Of a stretch of DNA of 64,000 nucleotides, positions 11,022-23,500 are shown in pieces. This DNA comes from Selaginella moellendorffii (lineage: Eukaryota > Streptophyta > Lycopodiopsida > Selaginellales > Selaginellaceae), in assembly GCF_000143415.4 (NCBI RefSeq), contig NW_003314266.1, forward strand, positions 1,855,139 through 1,919,138. Reading direction: 5' to 3'. The position numbers and the translations under genes are program-made. Below the pieces are notes generated by a model. That model saw only the letters and a program-made list of their open reading frames with translations, made no database searches and was not told where the DNA came from. How positions within the stretch are numbered: position 1 is the stretch's first letter; each line of letters opens with the position of its first letter.

Positions 11022-12989
11022 ATGGGACCAGGGTTTGCGGACCGCAGCGGGTGCCTCGAGTCGATCCAGCGCTGCGCGAGCCTCTCTCACGCGATCCAGA
11101 TCCACGAGCGCGCGCGCCGCGAGCTCCAGGGCGATGTCTTCCTCGCCAACAAGCTCATCGAGGCGTATGGCAAGTGCGGCAGCCCCCAGCGCGCGCGATG
11201 GCTCTTCGACGCCATGCCCGCCAAGAACACCTTCTCCTGGGGCGCCATGCTCTGCGCCTACGCCTCCAACGGGCGCCTGGACGATGCCCGGCAGGTGTTC
11301 GACGCCATGCCCGAGCGCGATGGCTTCTCGTGGAACCTCCTCCTCTCGGCGTTCGGCCAGCGGGGGCAATTGCGAGAGGCCAAGCTCGTGTTTGATCGGC
11401 TGCCAGGGAAGGATCTCGTCTCGTGGTTCTCGATGCTGGCGGCGTTTGTACACGGCGGGCGAGTCAGAGACGCGCGAGCCATCTTCGACCAGATGCCGCA
11501 GCAAAACCAGGCCTCCTGGAACTGCATCCTCTCTGCATATGCCCAAGTTGGGCATCTGGATGAATCTTGCGAGATCTTTGAAACGATGCCAGAGCGGGAT
11601 TTAATCTCTTGGAATGCGATGCTTTCGGCATTTGCACAAAACGGGGATGTGTTTGGAGCGAGGAGAGTGTTTGAATCGATGCCATTGCAAAACCAGATTT
11701 CCTGGAACGCAATGCTTGCGGCATATGCCCAAAACGGGCATCTTCACGACGCTAAGAAGACTTTCAACTTAATACCGGAAAGGAACGATGTAACTTGGAA
11801 TACCATGCTAGCTGCGTATTCGCAAAACGGCCAACACGACGACGCCAAGCGTATGTTCGACACGATGCCTCTTCACGACCAAGTCACGTGGAACTCCATG
11901 CTGGCAGCATATGCCACGTCAGGGCATCTGGAGAAAGCCGAGAGTGTCTTCCACGGGATGCCCGAGAGAGACATGCTGACGTGGAACTCCATGCTGTCGG
12001 CCTTCGCGCACGCCGGACACGTCACCGAGGCAAAGCGCGTGTTTGATGACATGCCACAGCGGAATATAGTGTCGTGTAACGCCATGCTGGTTGGATTCGT
12101 CCACGCTGGCCGCCTAGTAGACGCCAGGCTGGTGCTGAATGGCATGAGAGAGCACGACATGGTGTCGTGCACGCTGATGCTTTCGGGATATGCCCAGTAC
12201 GGGCATACGGCCTCCGCTCGGGAGATCTTCGACACGATTCCGTCCCAGAATCACGTCTCGTGGACGGCCCTGATTGCCGCGTTTTCCCTGCGGGGAAACC
12301 TGGAAGAGGCGAAATGTATGTTTGATCAGATCCAACGGCTGGATCTCGTGCTTTGGACCGCCATGCTGGGAGCGTATGCCCAAAACGGGCATGTGGAAGA
12401 GGCCAAGGTGATGTTTGATTCCTTGCCCGAGCAAGATCAAGTGTCATGGAACGCGCTATTATCTGCATACGCGCAAAATGGAAACATCTCTAAAGCCAGG
12501 CATGTCTTCGACACAATGCCCAAGAGGAACACCATGTCTTGGGCGGCTATGCTCTCCACTTATGCCCGGAACGGGCATTCCAGGGAGGCGTTTGATGTGT
12601 TTGATCTGATGAGGGTGGTGGAGGTTCCGGATTCGACTTGTTTCGTGGCCTTCTTGCTCGCTTGCGCACACGATGGGAATGTTTCAAGCGCCAAGAATTG
12701 CTTCGTGTCCATGAGACAAGACTATAAGGTTGCTGCTACAAAGCAGCACTACTGTTGCTTGATCGATGTTCTTTGCAGGTCTGGGAGACTCTTAGATGGT
12801 GAGGACCTCATTACAAACATGCCTTTTGTGCCTGATGAGTATGAATGGATCTGTTTTCTAAGGAGTTGCATGAGGCCCGGGAAGAACGAGCTCAAGCAAG
12901 CCATTGATGCAACTAGGTTTGTTGTTGGCCAGAATCCAAAGCATGGAGCTGCATTTGTGCAGCTAGCTAATATTTACTCCAAGCTATAG
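11022..12989 (+). CDS. PLS-class PPR protein with a long array of 31-residue S motifs
   Basis: Single exon, 655 aa, ATG at 11022. After a first PPR unit (residues 25-70) come about 14 back-to-back 31-residue motifs of the type SWNAMLSAYAQNGHL, then an L/S-like end and the start of an E1-like motif (KHGAAFVQLANIYSKL). No E2 or DYW domain follows. PLS-class PPR proteins bind organelle transcripts one base per motif and select cytidines for RNA editing. Without a DYW domain this one would need a partner deaminase. Motif residues 5 and last are mostly N with D or N, which predicts a pyrimidine-rich target. The 5' third is much more GC-rich than the rest. It is a paralogue of the PPR gene at 54904..57159. 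Confidence 0.95.
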   Translation: MGPGFADRSGCLESIQRCASLSHAIQIHERARRELQGDVFLANKLIEAYGKCGSPQRARWLFDAMPAKNTFSWGAMLCAYASNGRLDDARQVFDAMPERDGFSWNLLLSAFGQRGQLREAKLVFDRLPGKDLVSWFSMLAAFVHGGRVRDARAIFDQMPQQNQASWNCILSAYAQVGHLDESCEIFETMPERDLISWNAMLSAFAQNGDVFGARRVFESMPLQNQISWNAMLAAYAQNGHLHDAKKTFNLIPERNDVTWNTMLAAYSQNGQHDDAKRMFDTMPLHDQVTWNSMLAAYATSGHLEKAESVFHGMPERDMLTWNSMLSAFAHAGHVTEAKRVFDDMPQRNIVSCNAMLVGFVHAGRLVDARLVLNGMREHDMVSCTLMLSGYAQYGHTASAREIFDTIPSQNHVSWTALIAAFSLRGNLEEAKCMFDQIQRLDLVLWTAMLGAYAQNGHVEEAKVMFDSLPEQDQVSWNALLSAYAQNGNISKARHVFDTMPKRNTMSWAAMLSTYARNGHSREAFDVFDLMRVVEVPDSTCFVAFLLACAHDGNVSSAKNCFVSMRQDYKVAATKQHYCCLIDVLCRSGRLLDGEDLITNMPFVPDEYEWICFLRSCMRPGKNELKQAIDATRFVVGQNPKHGAAFVQLANIYSKL

Positions 12990-13640
12990 TCAGAGTACAT
13001 TCTTCTATAAGACTCCTCCATAAACCTTTTCCAATTGCAAGAAAGGAGCAAAACAACTGGCTTCAGCTTCTTCGACGGGGTAGTGATCAACCGAGCCAAA
13101 ATGGATCGTCTCACTTGCTTGCTTCTTGGCCTGGAACACCACCACGAACAATTACAATTGCAAAATCATCGCCACTACTACAACAGCACTAAAAGCAGCT
13201 GTTTCAAAGTTGCAGTACCCTAGAACTGTTTCTCTGCAGCCATGCCAGTGCAGCAATACTTTTGCAAAGCAATGCGTAACAAAGTAGCAAGTAGCATAAG
13301 CATTGGAAGGTGCTGGCTGGAGAGTGAGAAGCAATGTGTTAATCATGAGCAAGACCGACTGGTGACCACGGTACAAATTCCTCTTGTGCGCTTGAGAACA
13401 ACTAGTGCTAGGAAGACAAGCACTTCAGTTCCCCTTCAGTCAGTCATTGCTTGAAACAAGATCTAATAAAGACAATAAATAATGAAGAATTTCCATGCTT
13501 CTTTGTCATCTGATACTATAAATAAATGTTTAAATTGCAACAAGAAGCTAGAGTATTAGTGTTTCGGTCAGTGAAACAAATTAATAAATCATAGTTTTAT
13601 ATTACAACATATTTAATTGCAAATAAATATAATGCAAAAT
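12990..13640. other. Spacer, AT content rising
   Basis: 3' flank of the PPR gene grading into AT-rich sequence. The open frames here are short and unlike any family I know. No RNA gene seen. Confidence 0.5.
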
Positions 13641-14200
13641 ATATAATTACAATTTGTGAGTGCATAGGAAATGGAAAGGGAATACAATCAATTAGCCCAA
13701 AAACCCTAATTTATATACAAGAATGAGTAGTCCAAATTGAAACCAGTTCAACAATTACCACAATACCACTATGTTAATATTAACATATGGCATCATAATT
13801 GTACACTTGGACCTCATGTCCTCCCCTCCTCTGGAAATGATGAAAGACCATCAAGGTTCTTTTGTAGATGGGTGGGGATGTAGAAGAATATCAAGAGGAA
13901 GCATCGGTGAATTTGTAGGTGGTGCCAATTATTTTTGATTTTGTTATATAGAGTGTTTTATCTGTTGCACATGCATAATTTCTAGAATATCGGTTTGCTA
14001 AATGTCATGCCGAATTTCATAAACTTGCTATCCAATTTGCTACAACACCTAATACAATCCTTTCCATTGAATAAAGAGCCCCTTAGATAAACCATATATC
14101 ATGAAATGGGGAAAACAGACTAATATAAAATCATCCACTTTGTACTTTAAAGGTGGATGATATGGGAGTTATAACACCATTGATGTCCCACTTCTACATG
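13640..14200 (-). mobile_element. Family C gypsy fragment with LTR end
   Basis: Positions 13680-13790 match the family C LTR edge also found at 51975-52120 and, inverted, from 63923 (shared ATGTTAATATTA and CCCAAAAACCCTA blocks). Positions 13830-14140 resemble, on the minus strand, the 3' end of C pol seen at 63600-63890. No frame survives. Confidence 0.6.
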
Positions 14201-14439
14201 GAATAGGTGTTTGGCAAATTTTGCTCGGATAAGTGAAAGTATGATCATCAAGTATTGATCCTATGACCTAGCATCGGCAACTTGTGGTAATCAGAAAAGT
14301 AAACCTAGCTCCATTGGTAATATTGGATCATAATTATATAAAAGTTTATATGGTGAAACACTAACAAAACTCTACACCCTTGTGACATATGCATACTGAA
14401 AAAATGCTAAATAATCATTTCAATTCAAATGCTGAAAGT

Positions 14440-14770
14440 TCATTGTAAGAAACCAACTCTCTAAGGTGCTGAAGGCTAAAACCAACTCTAAAACCGAGTT
14501 CAAGACCAAGTCTGAGATCGAGTTCGAAACCGACTCCAAGACCAAGTTCAAGACCAAGTCTGAGACCAAGTTTAAGACCGAGTCCAAGACTGAGTTTGAG
14601 ACCGAGTCCAAGATCGAGTCCAAGACAGAGTCTGAAGTTGGGTCCGAGATTGAGTCCGAGACCGAGTCCGAATACTAATATAGGTCATGGGGTGAAAGCC
14701 CAAAGCATGTGTCTCCTAGGGGAGGGGGCTGCAGGGGGTTCCAAAAGTAGAGTGTGGACCATATTTGAGC
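14440..14770 (+). repeat. Family A LTR fragment
   Basis: Begins with AACCAACTCTCTAAGGTG, like the start of the A LTR, then a run of GAG-TCC-type hexamers to about 14680, then GGTGAAAGCCCAAAGC and GGGGGTTCCAAAAGTA as in the A LTR. It ends abruptly near 14765. The open frames of Lys, Thr, Glu and Ser over the hexamers are not genes. Confidence 0.75.
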
Positions 14771-15383
14771 TCACGAGCTGAAGAGTTGAGCTCACGAGTT
14801 GAGCTCAATTTTCAATTGTAATTTAGTACAAACATTATAAACTTTAAAATTTTAAAGTTATGGCGAACTTAATAATTTCATAACTCTCTATATATTATAT
14901 AGATAAAAATGTTCTAAAGGACACTTCTTGTTCTAATAATTTAAATATTTACTACATGCAATAATAGAGACGTTTGTTAGAATATAAAATAAAATGTTTG
15001 CAAAAAGAGTATTCTTGTCACTTCTTTAAATTTGTACTCTGTGCTTTCTAGCTAGTAAATGTCAAGTTTGTCAGAATTTTAAAATTATTAAATTTGAATT
15101 AAGATTCTATATAAGGCCATATAACCATTTGAAAGGAAAAAAAAACAACTGTGATGGTACATATGCTCTCACAATACATTATAACATCATACACCCAAAA
15201 GACTATCACGAAATATTTTTTGAGAAGGTAAAGACAAAAATGGAGACTCACAAATACTATGGGCAGTATTGCGAAAAGAACCTCACAAGTATATGAAATG
15301 AAAAGTGAAATAATAAAATATTTTTATTAATTATATAAGTTTATATTATTGATAGAGAATAAACATCGATAGTGCTAGAAAAT
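14771..15383. other. AT-rich spacer
   Basis: About 0.6 kb of AT-rich sequence between the LTR fragment and the decayed transposase gene. No gene or clear repeat seen. A short GAGCTCACGAG motif at its left edge recurs near 26750. Confidence 0.5.
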
Positions 15384-18300
15384 CTAATTAGCTCCAAAAG
15401 TTTTCTGCAACTCGGCAATAGTAAGGCTTGCTTGGTGTATATGAATATCCACTTTAGGATCCTGGTGCAAAATGTTGATGAAGATGTAGTACATATGCTT
15501 GCAAGGAGCATATGCCTTCCCATGTTCTTCGCGCTTCGTAAAGTCTGAACATGTGCAAGAAGAAAAGTCTTGAATGGCAATTGTGTACTCTTCACCTTCT
15601 GTTTTGACTGTGTATTCCTTTGCGAGCGCAGTGATGTACTTCGTGGAGAGAATCTCACACTCAAGTGTTTGAGCCAAGTTTATTTTACCTTGCTTTTGCT
15701 TGGAGACGGTACCAATAAATTTAACTGCCTTACCTTTTCGTGCTGGCCTCCTGTGCATCTTTGTAGGAATAGTTCTGGTTCTATCACTCATATCTCCAAC
15801 TCTCCTCTCAAGATTGAAACCAGATTTCTCAAGGTTTTCAATCTCATCTGAGGTGAGCACAACCCCATTAGCAACCGGCCATTCTTTAGGTACTGCATCA
15901 GGTTTTGTCACTATAGTGTCTTCAAGCCGCTTTGTATAGTTGACATCAGAGTTGCAGCAATATAACCAACACCATCTTGAAAATCCTGCTTGCTTTTGTT
16001 CCCCATGGAAACATGGGGCTGGAACAGAAGCAGACTTATCACCATGGATCCAAGCCCAACACTTGCCCCTTGGAAGCATCCCCACACACCTTACATTTGA
16101 TTTCGCTGGCACTCGACGGATTGCCTATTGCTTCGGCTCCACACTATGATAAGCAATTTCAACCTGCTGTGATGCACTTTCTTCATCAGCCACTTGAGGT
16201 GGTTCGGTTCTGGGGCGATGTCTTGGAGCAGAATGATACTCAACATCAGGCCTGTGAGAGCTTTTTGCTCCAAGATCCGTGCCAACATCTTCACTAGCAA
16301 AGGAAAATCGACGCTTTGAGCGGACGGTCTTCATATCACCAACAGAAGCCCGAGGAGTGTACTCTATAGATGTGCCGCGGACCACTTCCTCCACTGCAAT
16401 TGCCATTGTTCGTGCTGGTGGAGTCACTTTCTTCTTCATCCGATCGTGTAACATCTCAACCGAAGGTCCTGTTCCCATGTATCTTCCTTCCTCAAATGCC
16501 AAGGCTTTTGAAGACTGCTCTACAGCGCATATCAAATCTGATAGACATGTTTCATATAGACTCATCTTCCCTTTCCCTACCTCAGAGGAACGCCAGCTCT
16601 AATGTTTACTCTCTAAGAGATTCACAATTAGGGTGTATGCAAGATCCTCAAGTGGTTGATCTTTATAAAAAGATGATATTAAAAAGCAAAAAAAAGAGAG
16701 GAAAAAAAGAAAAACCAACCTGAAAAAAGTGATGTCCCCATTGGAATATTCTAACTTCCCACCACCCCAACCACGACTCAAGTTGTGGTAGACAACTTAC
16801 GTCAGTATGGCCATCTTCATGCCACCACATTTGGATCTCGTTTGCTTTTGCCTCATGCTCTTCTTCAGAAGGTGCAGCCTGCCATTGTTTGCACAACTCC
16901 TTAAATGCTAATTGGAAATCTGGCTTGATAAGGTGGCAGTGTTGGTTTAGGCTCTGAGCCCAATGGAACTCACAAGTCCTCTCACGACCTTCTAGGGGTA
17001 GACCATTCCCAAAGACTGCCCGGACACCATTCCAATTAGCCCCAACCCCATCTGCCATGAAACCGCGAAAGTTGGCAGGCTTACCAGTCCGCTTCAATAC
17101 AATGTCGGAGAGGGACTTCCAAAATATTTCTTGAGCCATTTGGTCTTGTACTTTAAACTCTGCCATTGCAATTGTCAAGTTACAACGTAGCCTGTGAAAA
17201 GTGCAATGTTTAAAACCATTTTAAGATAATGAGAAAAAAAATTAACTCGGATCATACACATGAGCTCCCATGGTTGTCCAACCCGCCACCCGCTCCATAT
17301 GGTCAAAATGTACCCATGCATTAGCAAGGTCACTCGACCCAGACATATCCATTCGGGAAACAAGATCCACACCAGAGGCAGGGCCCATGGTAGACATTTT
17401 GAAAACGAAGGGGCACTCTTGCTCACTAACGACTTGATCTAGAAATAAACTCCCATGGATAAACTCATAGGGACAAGTCCGTTTTAGTTCAAGGATTGAG
17501 TCGATTTTTTATTGGAGTTTCCCCTCTCGAGATTCACACATCCAAAACTTTATCCTAAATAAAACAAAATGTAAGAGAGATATTATTGAAAAGTATGTAA
17601 TAATATTTTCATACCTCCTGAGGCTAGTTGCAGGTTGCATATGTCGTAGTAACTCCCGCAAGTTAGCCTCATCCAGTTGAGTATTCTTGTAGTCCGGATC
17701 AAGTAAAGTATTTACGATAAAATCCTTGAGCACTGTCTTTTGAACATGCTTCGGAGTTGCAGATGAGTTTCTCACAGTCTCTATCTGCACTGCATCTTTG
17801 AAATGGTTGATTGAACTTTTTTGTATTCCTTCCTGCATTGGATGTGTGTGCGTGCCAATATGTACTGCAGCTCTACCAACCTTTCCATCCCGTAGAAGAA
17901 AATAGTACATCTTGGCCCTGTAGATGGCACGACACAATGGAGCATTCTTGCAAAACCGACACTTGAATCCAACACCAATAATGTCACGGAGGGGAGGATT
18001 GGTTGCAGATCCTTCAAAAAATATGGAGTTTTTACCGCACTCTTAATTGCATGCTTTATTCACACAATCCAAATACCCACCACAATGAACCATGGACACT
18101 GTGCCTTTGAAATGCTGGAAATGTGTGGTCTTGATCTTGCACCAGTTGTGGACATCCTGCTTCGTCTCCATCCCTTTTCGTTTTGAGCTGACAAGAGGTG
18201 GTAGTTCAAAGAAGATATTGCTATTGTATGTAGATGGGAGCTCGCTAACAGGCCTATGCAGAAAGGAACGAACATTGATAGAGAGGCGGGAAAACTGGAA

Positions 18301-18708
18301 AGCATTGCAAACAGCTTGGAATATCAGTGAAGTTGGAGTTTGGAAATTCTTGGCTTGCACTGGACTAACATCTCCACTAGAACTAGAAGAGGAAGAAATG
18401 ATGATGACCGACTCTTGCTTCACATTCACTTTAGCAGGATCACAGCCTCACACTTTGATTGGAGATCCAAAAACTCGAATCTCTTTCGACTTGGAATGTT
18501 GCAAATCCCAATGTTGTCCACCTTCACCTACACCCGAAAGAAGAAACTCCGATCGTTCAACTACACCAATGTTGTTGCGAATCACAGCTTCCAATGAAAT
18601 AGAACTGAGAGAAAGATCGAAACGTCGGCAAAGAAAACTTTCTGAAATAAGACTTTGGGAGAAAGAAAGCGGTGGGTGATCTTGGTAATGCAAAAGGAAG
18701 CCCTCCAT
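15384..18708 (-). pseudogene. Decayed transposase-like gene with SWIM zinc finger
   Basis: Reading from the ATG at 18708, the frame holds a Ser-rich N-terminus, a Cys/His module (FKCRFCKNAPLCR then HIGTHTHP) resembling the DNA-binding fingers of Mutator-like transposases, a core with WTTMGAHVYDP, FRGFMADGVGANWN and RTCEFHWAQSLNQH, and a C-terminal SWIM finger (CTCSDF, then APCKHMYYIF). Probable introns lie near 17572-17620, 17180-17245 and 16600-16735. In-frame stops fall near 18449, 18030, 17505 and 16128; most are explained by CGA to TGA or CAG/CAA to TAG/TAA. This is a broken transposase of Mutator-like or related type; the exact superfamily is uncertain. It lies head to head with the ParB-methylase gene. 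Confidence 0.7.
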
Positions 18709-19517
18709 TTTGTTGCCTTTAAGTTTTGGAACTCTGAACTTTTATAACGAAATGTCACCTCACATGTGCTATGCCATTATGTGAAAAGATACTAGGGGGA
18801 TTTTATTCTAGGATCTAACATCGAATAATGTTGTTATAATAAATTTTGTATGAAGTATATAGGACTATGTTGTACAATATTAAAAGTCTATATACATTGA
18901 AATAAAAAACATACTCAAATTTATTATATGCACTAACTTTTGGTAGAACGGAAAGAAATATCACCTCAAGCATGTGCCATAATATGAAAGATAGGAATGA
19001 TTTTATTCTAGGATCTACCATCAACCAATTGTTGCCAAATAAATTAAATATTGTACATATTTTCAGTACTTCATTAAAGCTAGAAATCATCACATTCTTC
19101 TGAACTCATTTAAATATATTCCATCTTTGTACTACCATCTATCACCTATAGTAAATTATCTATATACATTGCTTTGGAAATAACACCTTATGATTTAATA
19201 ATCTTATATTTTCTAACAATTTCGTACTGTGATCAATTCAACACATGTGTCTGTGACATTATTTCACATTATGACATAGTCATATTAGAGCACACCTCCA
19301 TTATTAAATTACAATTCAAAAGGACTTTGTCACGTGATCAAATCTAGGGCGGAATAGAAATTGTATAGTGCTAGATTTATTATTTATTGTACAGTGAAGA
19401 TTTACTGCATCCACGATGAACGGCTGTGATGAAAGTTAGGTTAGGGTTAGGGCAGCTGCCGGCGTTAGGGTTTTACAGAAAGTAGAGCGGGAGATTAGGA
19501 GTGACTGCGGGAACAGA
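18709..19517. promoter_or_regulatory. Divergent intergenic region of the transposase/ParB-methylase pair
   Basis: 809 bp of AT-rich sequence between two ATGs pointing outward. A near-repeat (TTTTATTCTAGGATCTA) occurs at 18798 and 19000. Nothing coding is seen. If the two genes form one mobile unit, its promoters are here. Confidence 0.45.
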
Positions 19518-19529
19518 ATGCCGCCAAGA

Positions 19530-20173
19530 GTAAGTTTTTTCTCCTCCTCCACTCCCTCTCCTCCACTCCCTCTCCTCCCCGCCCAGCGCCCCCGTGCCCA
19601 TGCCACGCCCAGCGCCGCCACACCCAGCACTACCGCGCCCACACCACGCCACACTCAGCACCGCCACTGCCCAGGGCTGCCAAGCGCCGCCCACTGCCAT
19701 GCCACGCCCAGCGCAGCGCTGCCTAGGTCCGCCACTGCCCAGCACCGCCGCTGCCGTTCCGCCGCTGCCCAGCATCGCCCACGCCACGCTATGCCACGCC
19801 AGCGCTGCGCTGCCTAGGGCCACCGCTGCTGCCAAGTGCCCAGGCCGGGCATTTGGCTGGGCACTCCACCTGGGCCAGAGCAAACCTGTCCCAGAGCAAA
19901 CTGCCCACGCCAAGTCCGCGCAGGCCGGCCAAGGTGCTTGGCCGGCAAAAGCGCCAAGTGCTTGTGCCAAATGCCCACGCTGGGCATTTGGCGCGAGCCA
20001 GCCAAGTCCAAGCGCCAAGGCAAGGTTCTCGGGCAGTTGGCCTTGGCGCGGGCCGGCCAAGGTGCTTGAGGGCGTCCCAATTCGCCGGCGAACCGGCGCC
20101 TGCACCGAGCCCACACCCTGTTCCCCTCTTCTTATGCATTTATAATTTATAATGTTTTTTTTTTAATTTTTAG
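19530..20173. repeat. GC-rich low-complexity intron 1 of the ParB-methylase gene
   Basis: Donor GTAAGTTTTT, acceptor TTTTTAG. Between them is a block of CCACGCCCAGC-like repeats and GGCATTTGGC motifs, very GC-rich in an AT-rich setting. Long frames on both strands (Pro/Ala or Gly/Trp rich) come from this composition and are not genes. Confidence 0.7.
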
Positions 20174-20324
20174 AAACGGAAGCAACTACAAAAGGAGAGG
20201 GATGTTGGATCAAAGAGAAGACATGAGGAAGATGAGATCCAAGACGACAATCAAGTTGACCTTCAGATAGAGATTTCCACAGCAACAACTCTACCCTCTT
20301 CCCAACCAGATAGCTCCAGTCCAC

Positions 20325-20585
20325 ATGCACCCCCACCACCACCATAGATGCCACCACCACCATTACCACCGCCACCACCTTCACCACCATTACCACCACT
20401 GCCACCTTTACCTTCATCACCACCATTACCACCACCGTCATCACCACCATTACCATCATGACCATTACTACCACCACCGTCATCACTACTATTACCACCA
20501 CCACTGCCACTATCATCACCACCACCAATGCAACCATTGTCATCACTACCATTGCTGCCACAACCACAAATGCCACTACTCTTAA
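20325..20585 (+). repeat. CAC/CCA trinucleotide tract coding a Pro-rich linker
   Basis: Imperfect CAC-CAC runs. In the gene frame they read as Pro with Leu and Ser, broken by two TAG/TGA codons. Trinucleotide slippage in a coding linker is the simplest reading. Confidence 0.7.
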
Positions 20586-23500
20586 CATATTCACAAAATA
20601 TGGCAGAAACGGAGCAGTGCCTAAGTGCGCTTGATGCCGGTGTTGGGCCAGAGTCAGGGGCTAGATCTGATAATGGTGCTACTGGAGGTGTAGCTGAAGC
20701 TGAAAGAGAAGTGGAGCTACCTGAACACATTGTCAACAAGCGCTTCCAAGAGACAGTTTTGAGAACTAAAGAGAAGGCCATTCACACGACTCTAGAGTCT
20801 CTCAAGTGGGAAGGCCCGGGGCATATGATCCGAGAAATCCCACTATGTCGATTCACTCAAACAAGCATCGTTCGGTCTGCTTCAACGCACTTCGTCAACA
20901 TGGACATCTATAGTCTGTACAAACAGAATGGCCTTGGGACAAACATAGGTATGTTCCTTGTTTCAGTCTTCAAGCCAGGAATGACAAATACCCTCTCGGT
21001 GTCACCGGAAATCGAGAGGGATTGGGATGACATTTGGAAAATGAAGTCCCGCAAATTTGACATCAAGCTTATGAGCCATCCTAAGACTTAACAATTTGTG
21101 GGGAAAATGTTCTACATTATCGACGGAAATCATCGCTGGTGCGCGTGGATGAAGTGCATTCGAGAATGCTTCCGAGACGATCCTGTCTATCACATCAATG
21201 TTCCGGTTGGACATGTACACGTGAGAGGATCTCTAGATGTGGCAAGGCTTGTGATAGCTTGCCACAAAATTAATGCGTAAGTACCTCTCCCTCTTCAATC
21301 ACTTTTAACAATTTTTATTTTGCAGGCTGGGACAGTTTGCAGTGCAGAAACAAAGCCTAGTACATGATATCGAGCAGATCCAGTTTCTTGCCAATCTCGA
21401 CGAGGATGCAGTCTGCAGCCACTATGGTGATGATTTAACATCACTTATTCGGCATCAACGAGGTCGTCAGGATGCCAATAGATGGTACAAGAATCCAATG
21501 GCTTTTATGACAGTTGTGTGGAGTAAGGTATGTTCTTTCAAGTATACTTTTTATCATAGAATGTTTGTGTTGTTTTCAGCCATTGGTGAAGGTTAAGCAA
21601 GATGCATATGCACAGTCGCATCGAGCTAAAAATGATCAAGAACTCTCAGAGCATTTAGCTGCAATTGACAAAAAAATCAACAACACAAAGAAGACAAAGG
21701 TAAAAAAATTACTTAGTGTGGCTGACCCTCGACGCCCAAAGGAGTGGTTTGATATTATAATAGAGATTGCTTGTCATGAAAGTAAGTATTGTTTGTGTTT
21801 ACATGAAGGTTCTCACAAAAGTTATTTTTTAGTGGGCAAGACTCCAGATGAGATTATTTACAACATCTCAAAGTCAAAGCTTACATATGAGGAACAGATA
21901 CACATTCTGAATGACCTCAATAGTAGACTTAGGGAAGGAGAAAAAGGTTTGGACAGTATGATGGAGACTGTGATGAGGAGGACCGTCTACATTTCACAAA
22001 CTGTATATGAAGAGGAGATGTTTCTAGCGCCTTTCATAGGGGATGATCCTGAGCAACTTCCATTTAAGGACTTCGTCACCATTGAGCTTACAAAACTCGG
22101 AGAGGACTGGCTGCCAAAGAAGGCCACAAGCACGACTCCATTTGATAAACAACTTGCCCAACCTTACTTCATACATTGAGCGGCTTTCAGGTAACATACA
22201 ATTTCTCAACTATACTCAATTGTTTATATTCTATTATAGGTATCTCCAATATAGAGGCGTTCCTCTCGAAACACCGGTATGCACACGCCTCCTGAGGCAT
22301 GGTGTGAGAGATGGAGGCATGTACCCGACAACAATGAAGTTTCCAGCAGCAATAAAGCGTGCTTGTCCTTGGGAATTGGAGATGCCAGATTATGAACCAA
22401 CCCACCATGAGGCTGCAAGAAGCAACAATGATGACGAAGAGAATGTCGACCCTATTGGTGCCAATGGCGAGCAGAGTGAAGATGGCGGCGAGAACGAGAT
22501 TCTTTGAGACGAAGTCGAGCAAGAGAACCAAAACGTCCAAGAAGTTCTACCTCGACGAAAGTGTGCAAATCCACATCTGGAGGAATTAGTCAACAGTGAT
22601 GATGATCGTCCAAGACGTCCCCGTAACCGAGGAACTTCTCGAGGTATATTTCTTTTAATTCTCTCTTTTTCTTAGTTCCTCAAAATGGTTGCAGCAAAAA
22701 CTGTCGGGAGTAACTTCATTCCAGCTCGTCTTGATGCTCGAGAAGAGGACTTGGAGGAATTTACATCTACCACACGCCACATGACGGTATGTAAATTTTT
22801 CTTAAGTTCACATCTTATCTTTGTCTTCTCCCCCTAGATTCGCCCTGTATCTCTAGTGGCATTCCGTGGTGAAGTTAGGATCTTTATTGGCTCTTATAGT
22901 TCATTGATGGCATCTTTTGAGGAAGATGCTGAGAATATGGCTATCCGGCAAAAGTGGGAGCGCTTTTGTCAGAAGATCCATAGGCAACCGCTCAAGAGCA
23001 CAAACTTCATGCTCTTTGATATGCCAGATGGTCTTCCAAACGCTAATGGTGATGTCCTAAGCTAGAATAACCTGACTAAAGACCACTTGAAGGATGCATT
23101 CCTTTTGGCAGCAATTCTCCTTCACACAACTGGTCAAGTAGCCTTCATTCTCCCGAATGACCCCCATTGGATGTCCTGCCTTATGAGGTATGCAACTCGA
23201 GTCAACTTCAAGAGGTTCTCTTCTGGATGCATCATGGATAGTGTTGGGGTCGAGACCAAAGGTGTTCTAGGCATGCCAGAGAAGGTAAGAAATCATTTTC
23301 TGTTTTGGTTGTCTCTAAAGTTTTATTATTCAGGTTATGATGTGGACCTACCATGTGTTCTGCAGAAAAGAAAATGACGGTTTTCGTGATAGTGAGCGTG
23401 CTACAAGGGTTTTGCCAGGGTATGATAGCTTTACTGACATCATACCAAATCTCATAGACGACGACATCCGCAACACATTGTCTGGGTAGCGGTTCCGATT

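Noticed and set aside
19473-20152. Pro/Ala- and Gly-rich frames of 100-213 codons on both strands
   Set aside because: They come from the GC-rich repeat block in intron 1 of the ParB-methylase gene; no conserved motif.
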